In this document: positions 14,564 through 14,598 of the stretch, in pieces
How the letters are laid out: each line of letters begins with the position of its first letter
Position numbering within the stretch: the stretch's first letter is position 1
NCBI GenBank assembly: GCA_024275615.1
Contig: JAJRYU010000685.1
Coordinates: forward strand, 1-14,598
Origin: Planctomycetota bacterium
GTDB lineage: Bacteria; Planctomycetota; GCA-002687715; DRQF01
Reading direction: 5' to 3'
Length of the DNA stretch: 14,598 bases
Program-made: the position numbers and the translations under genes
The notes under the pieces: generated by a model
Told to the model about the DNA's origin: nothing
What the model saw: the letters and a program-made list of their open reading frames with translations, nothing else
The model's database searches: none

Positions 14564-14598
14564 ATGGCGCGCATCTTCCCCGAAGGGAGAACCGGGAT
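14545..14598 (-). CDS. Possible C-terminus of an unidentified protein, cut by the window edge
   Basis: From base 14598 an open - strand frame reads 17 codons ending in KMRAIWNKIA and a TGA at 14545-14547. It is too short to identify, and chance cannot be excluded. If real, its stop lies 18 bases before rnpB, so the rnpB promoter overlaps its last codons. Confidence 0.3.
   Translation of the reverse strand: MPVLPSGKMRAIWNKIA

Overview
The window is a block of core energy metabolism from a Gram-negative bacterium of about 50-55% GC by eye. An eleven-gene respiratory complex I (nuo) operon runs leftward from about 10500 to the left edge, in the order nuoA-B-C-D-H-I-J-K-L-M-N, with nuoN cut by the window edge. 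The genes for the NADH-oxidising module (nuoE, nuoF, nuoG) are absent from their usual place between nuoD and nuoH, where the gap is only 5 bases. The separate nuoC and nuoD genes, the missing N-module genes and the long NuoM and NuoL recall deltaproteobacterial or planctomycete-like lineages. That placement is inference, because no taxonomic marker was compared.

The nuo junctions are of two kinds. Most are tight (1-base overlap to 22 bases). Three are wide (I/J 84, K/L 69 and L/M 114 bases), and each wide one contains an inverted repeat able to form an RNA hairpin. A candidate extended -10 promoter and a perfect 7-bp inverted repeat lie in the 252-base gap upstream of nuoA. Several subunits look unusual: NuoM has an extra loop of about 90 residues, NuoL a His-rich loop, NuoI a Lys/Ala/Asp tail encoded by a 6-bp tandem repeat, and NuoA a Ser where an acidic residue is normally conserved.

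Upstream of nuo, on the same strand, is a membrane-anchored LysM/L,D-transpeptidase (peptidoglycan cross-linking). It is divergent from a two-gene unit on the + strand: a lipobox-bearing coiled-coil plus beta-barrel outer-membrane protein, then a 100-residue lipoprotein with one CXXCH haem site. The best predicted promoters of the two divergent units share almost the same -10 bases on opposite strands.

The right end holds structural RNAs. A probable 6S RNA on the + strand ends at a 12-bp UUCG-capped terminator. It converges on a clear type A RNase P RNA (rnpB) on the - strand, which has its own terminator and a -10 box just after the stop codon of a gene cut by the right edge. The RNase P RNA reads GGC where the tRNA-CCA-binding GGU of loop L15 is normal.

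No mobile elements, CRISPR arrays or tRNA genes were seen.
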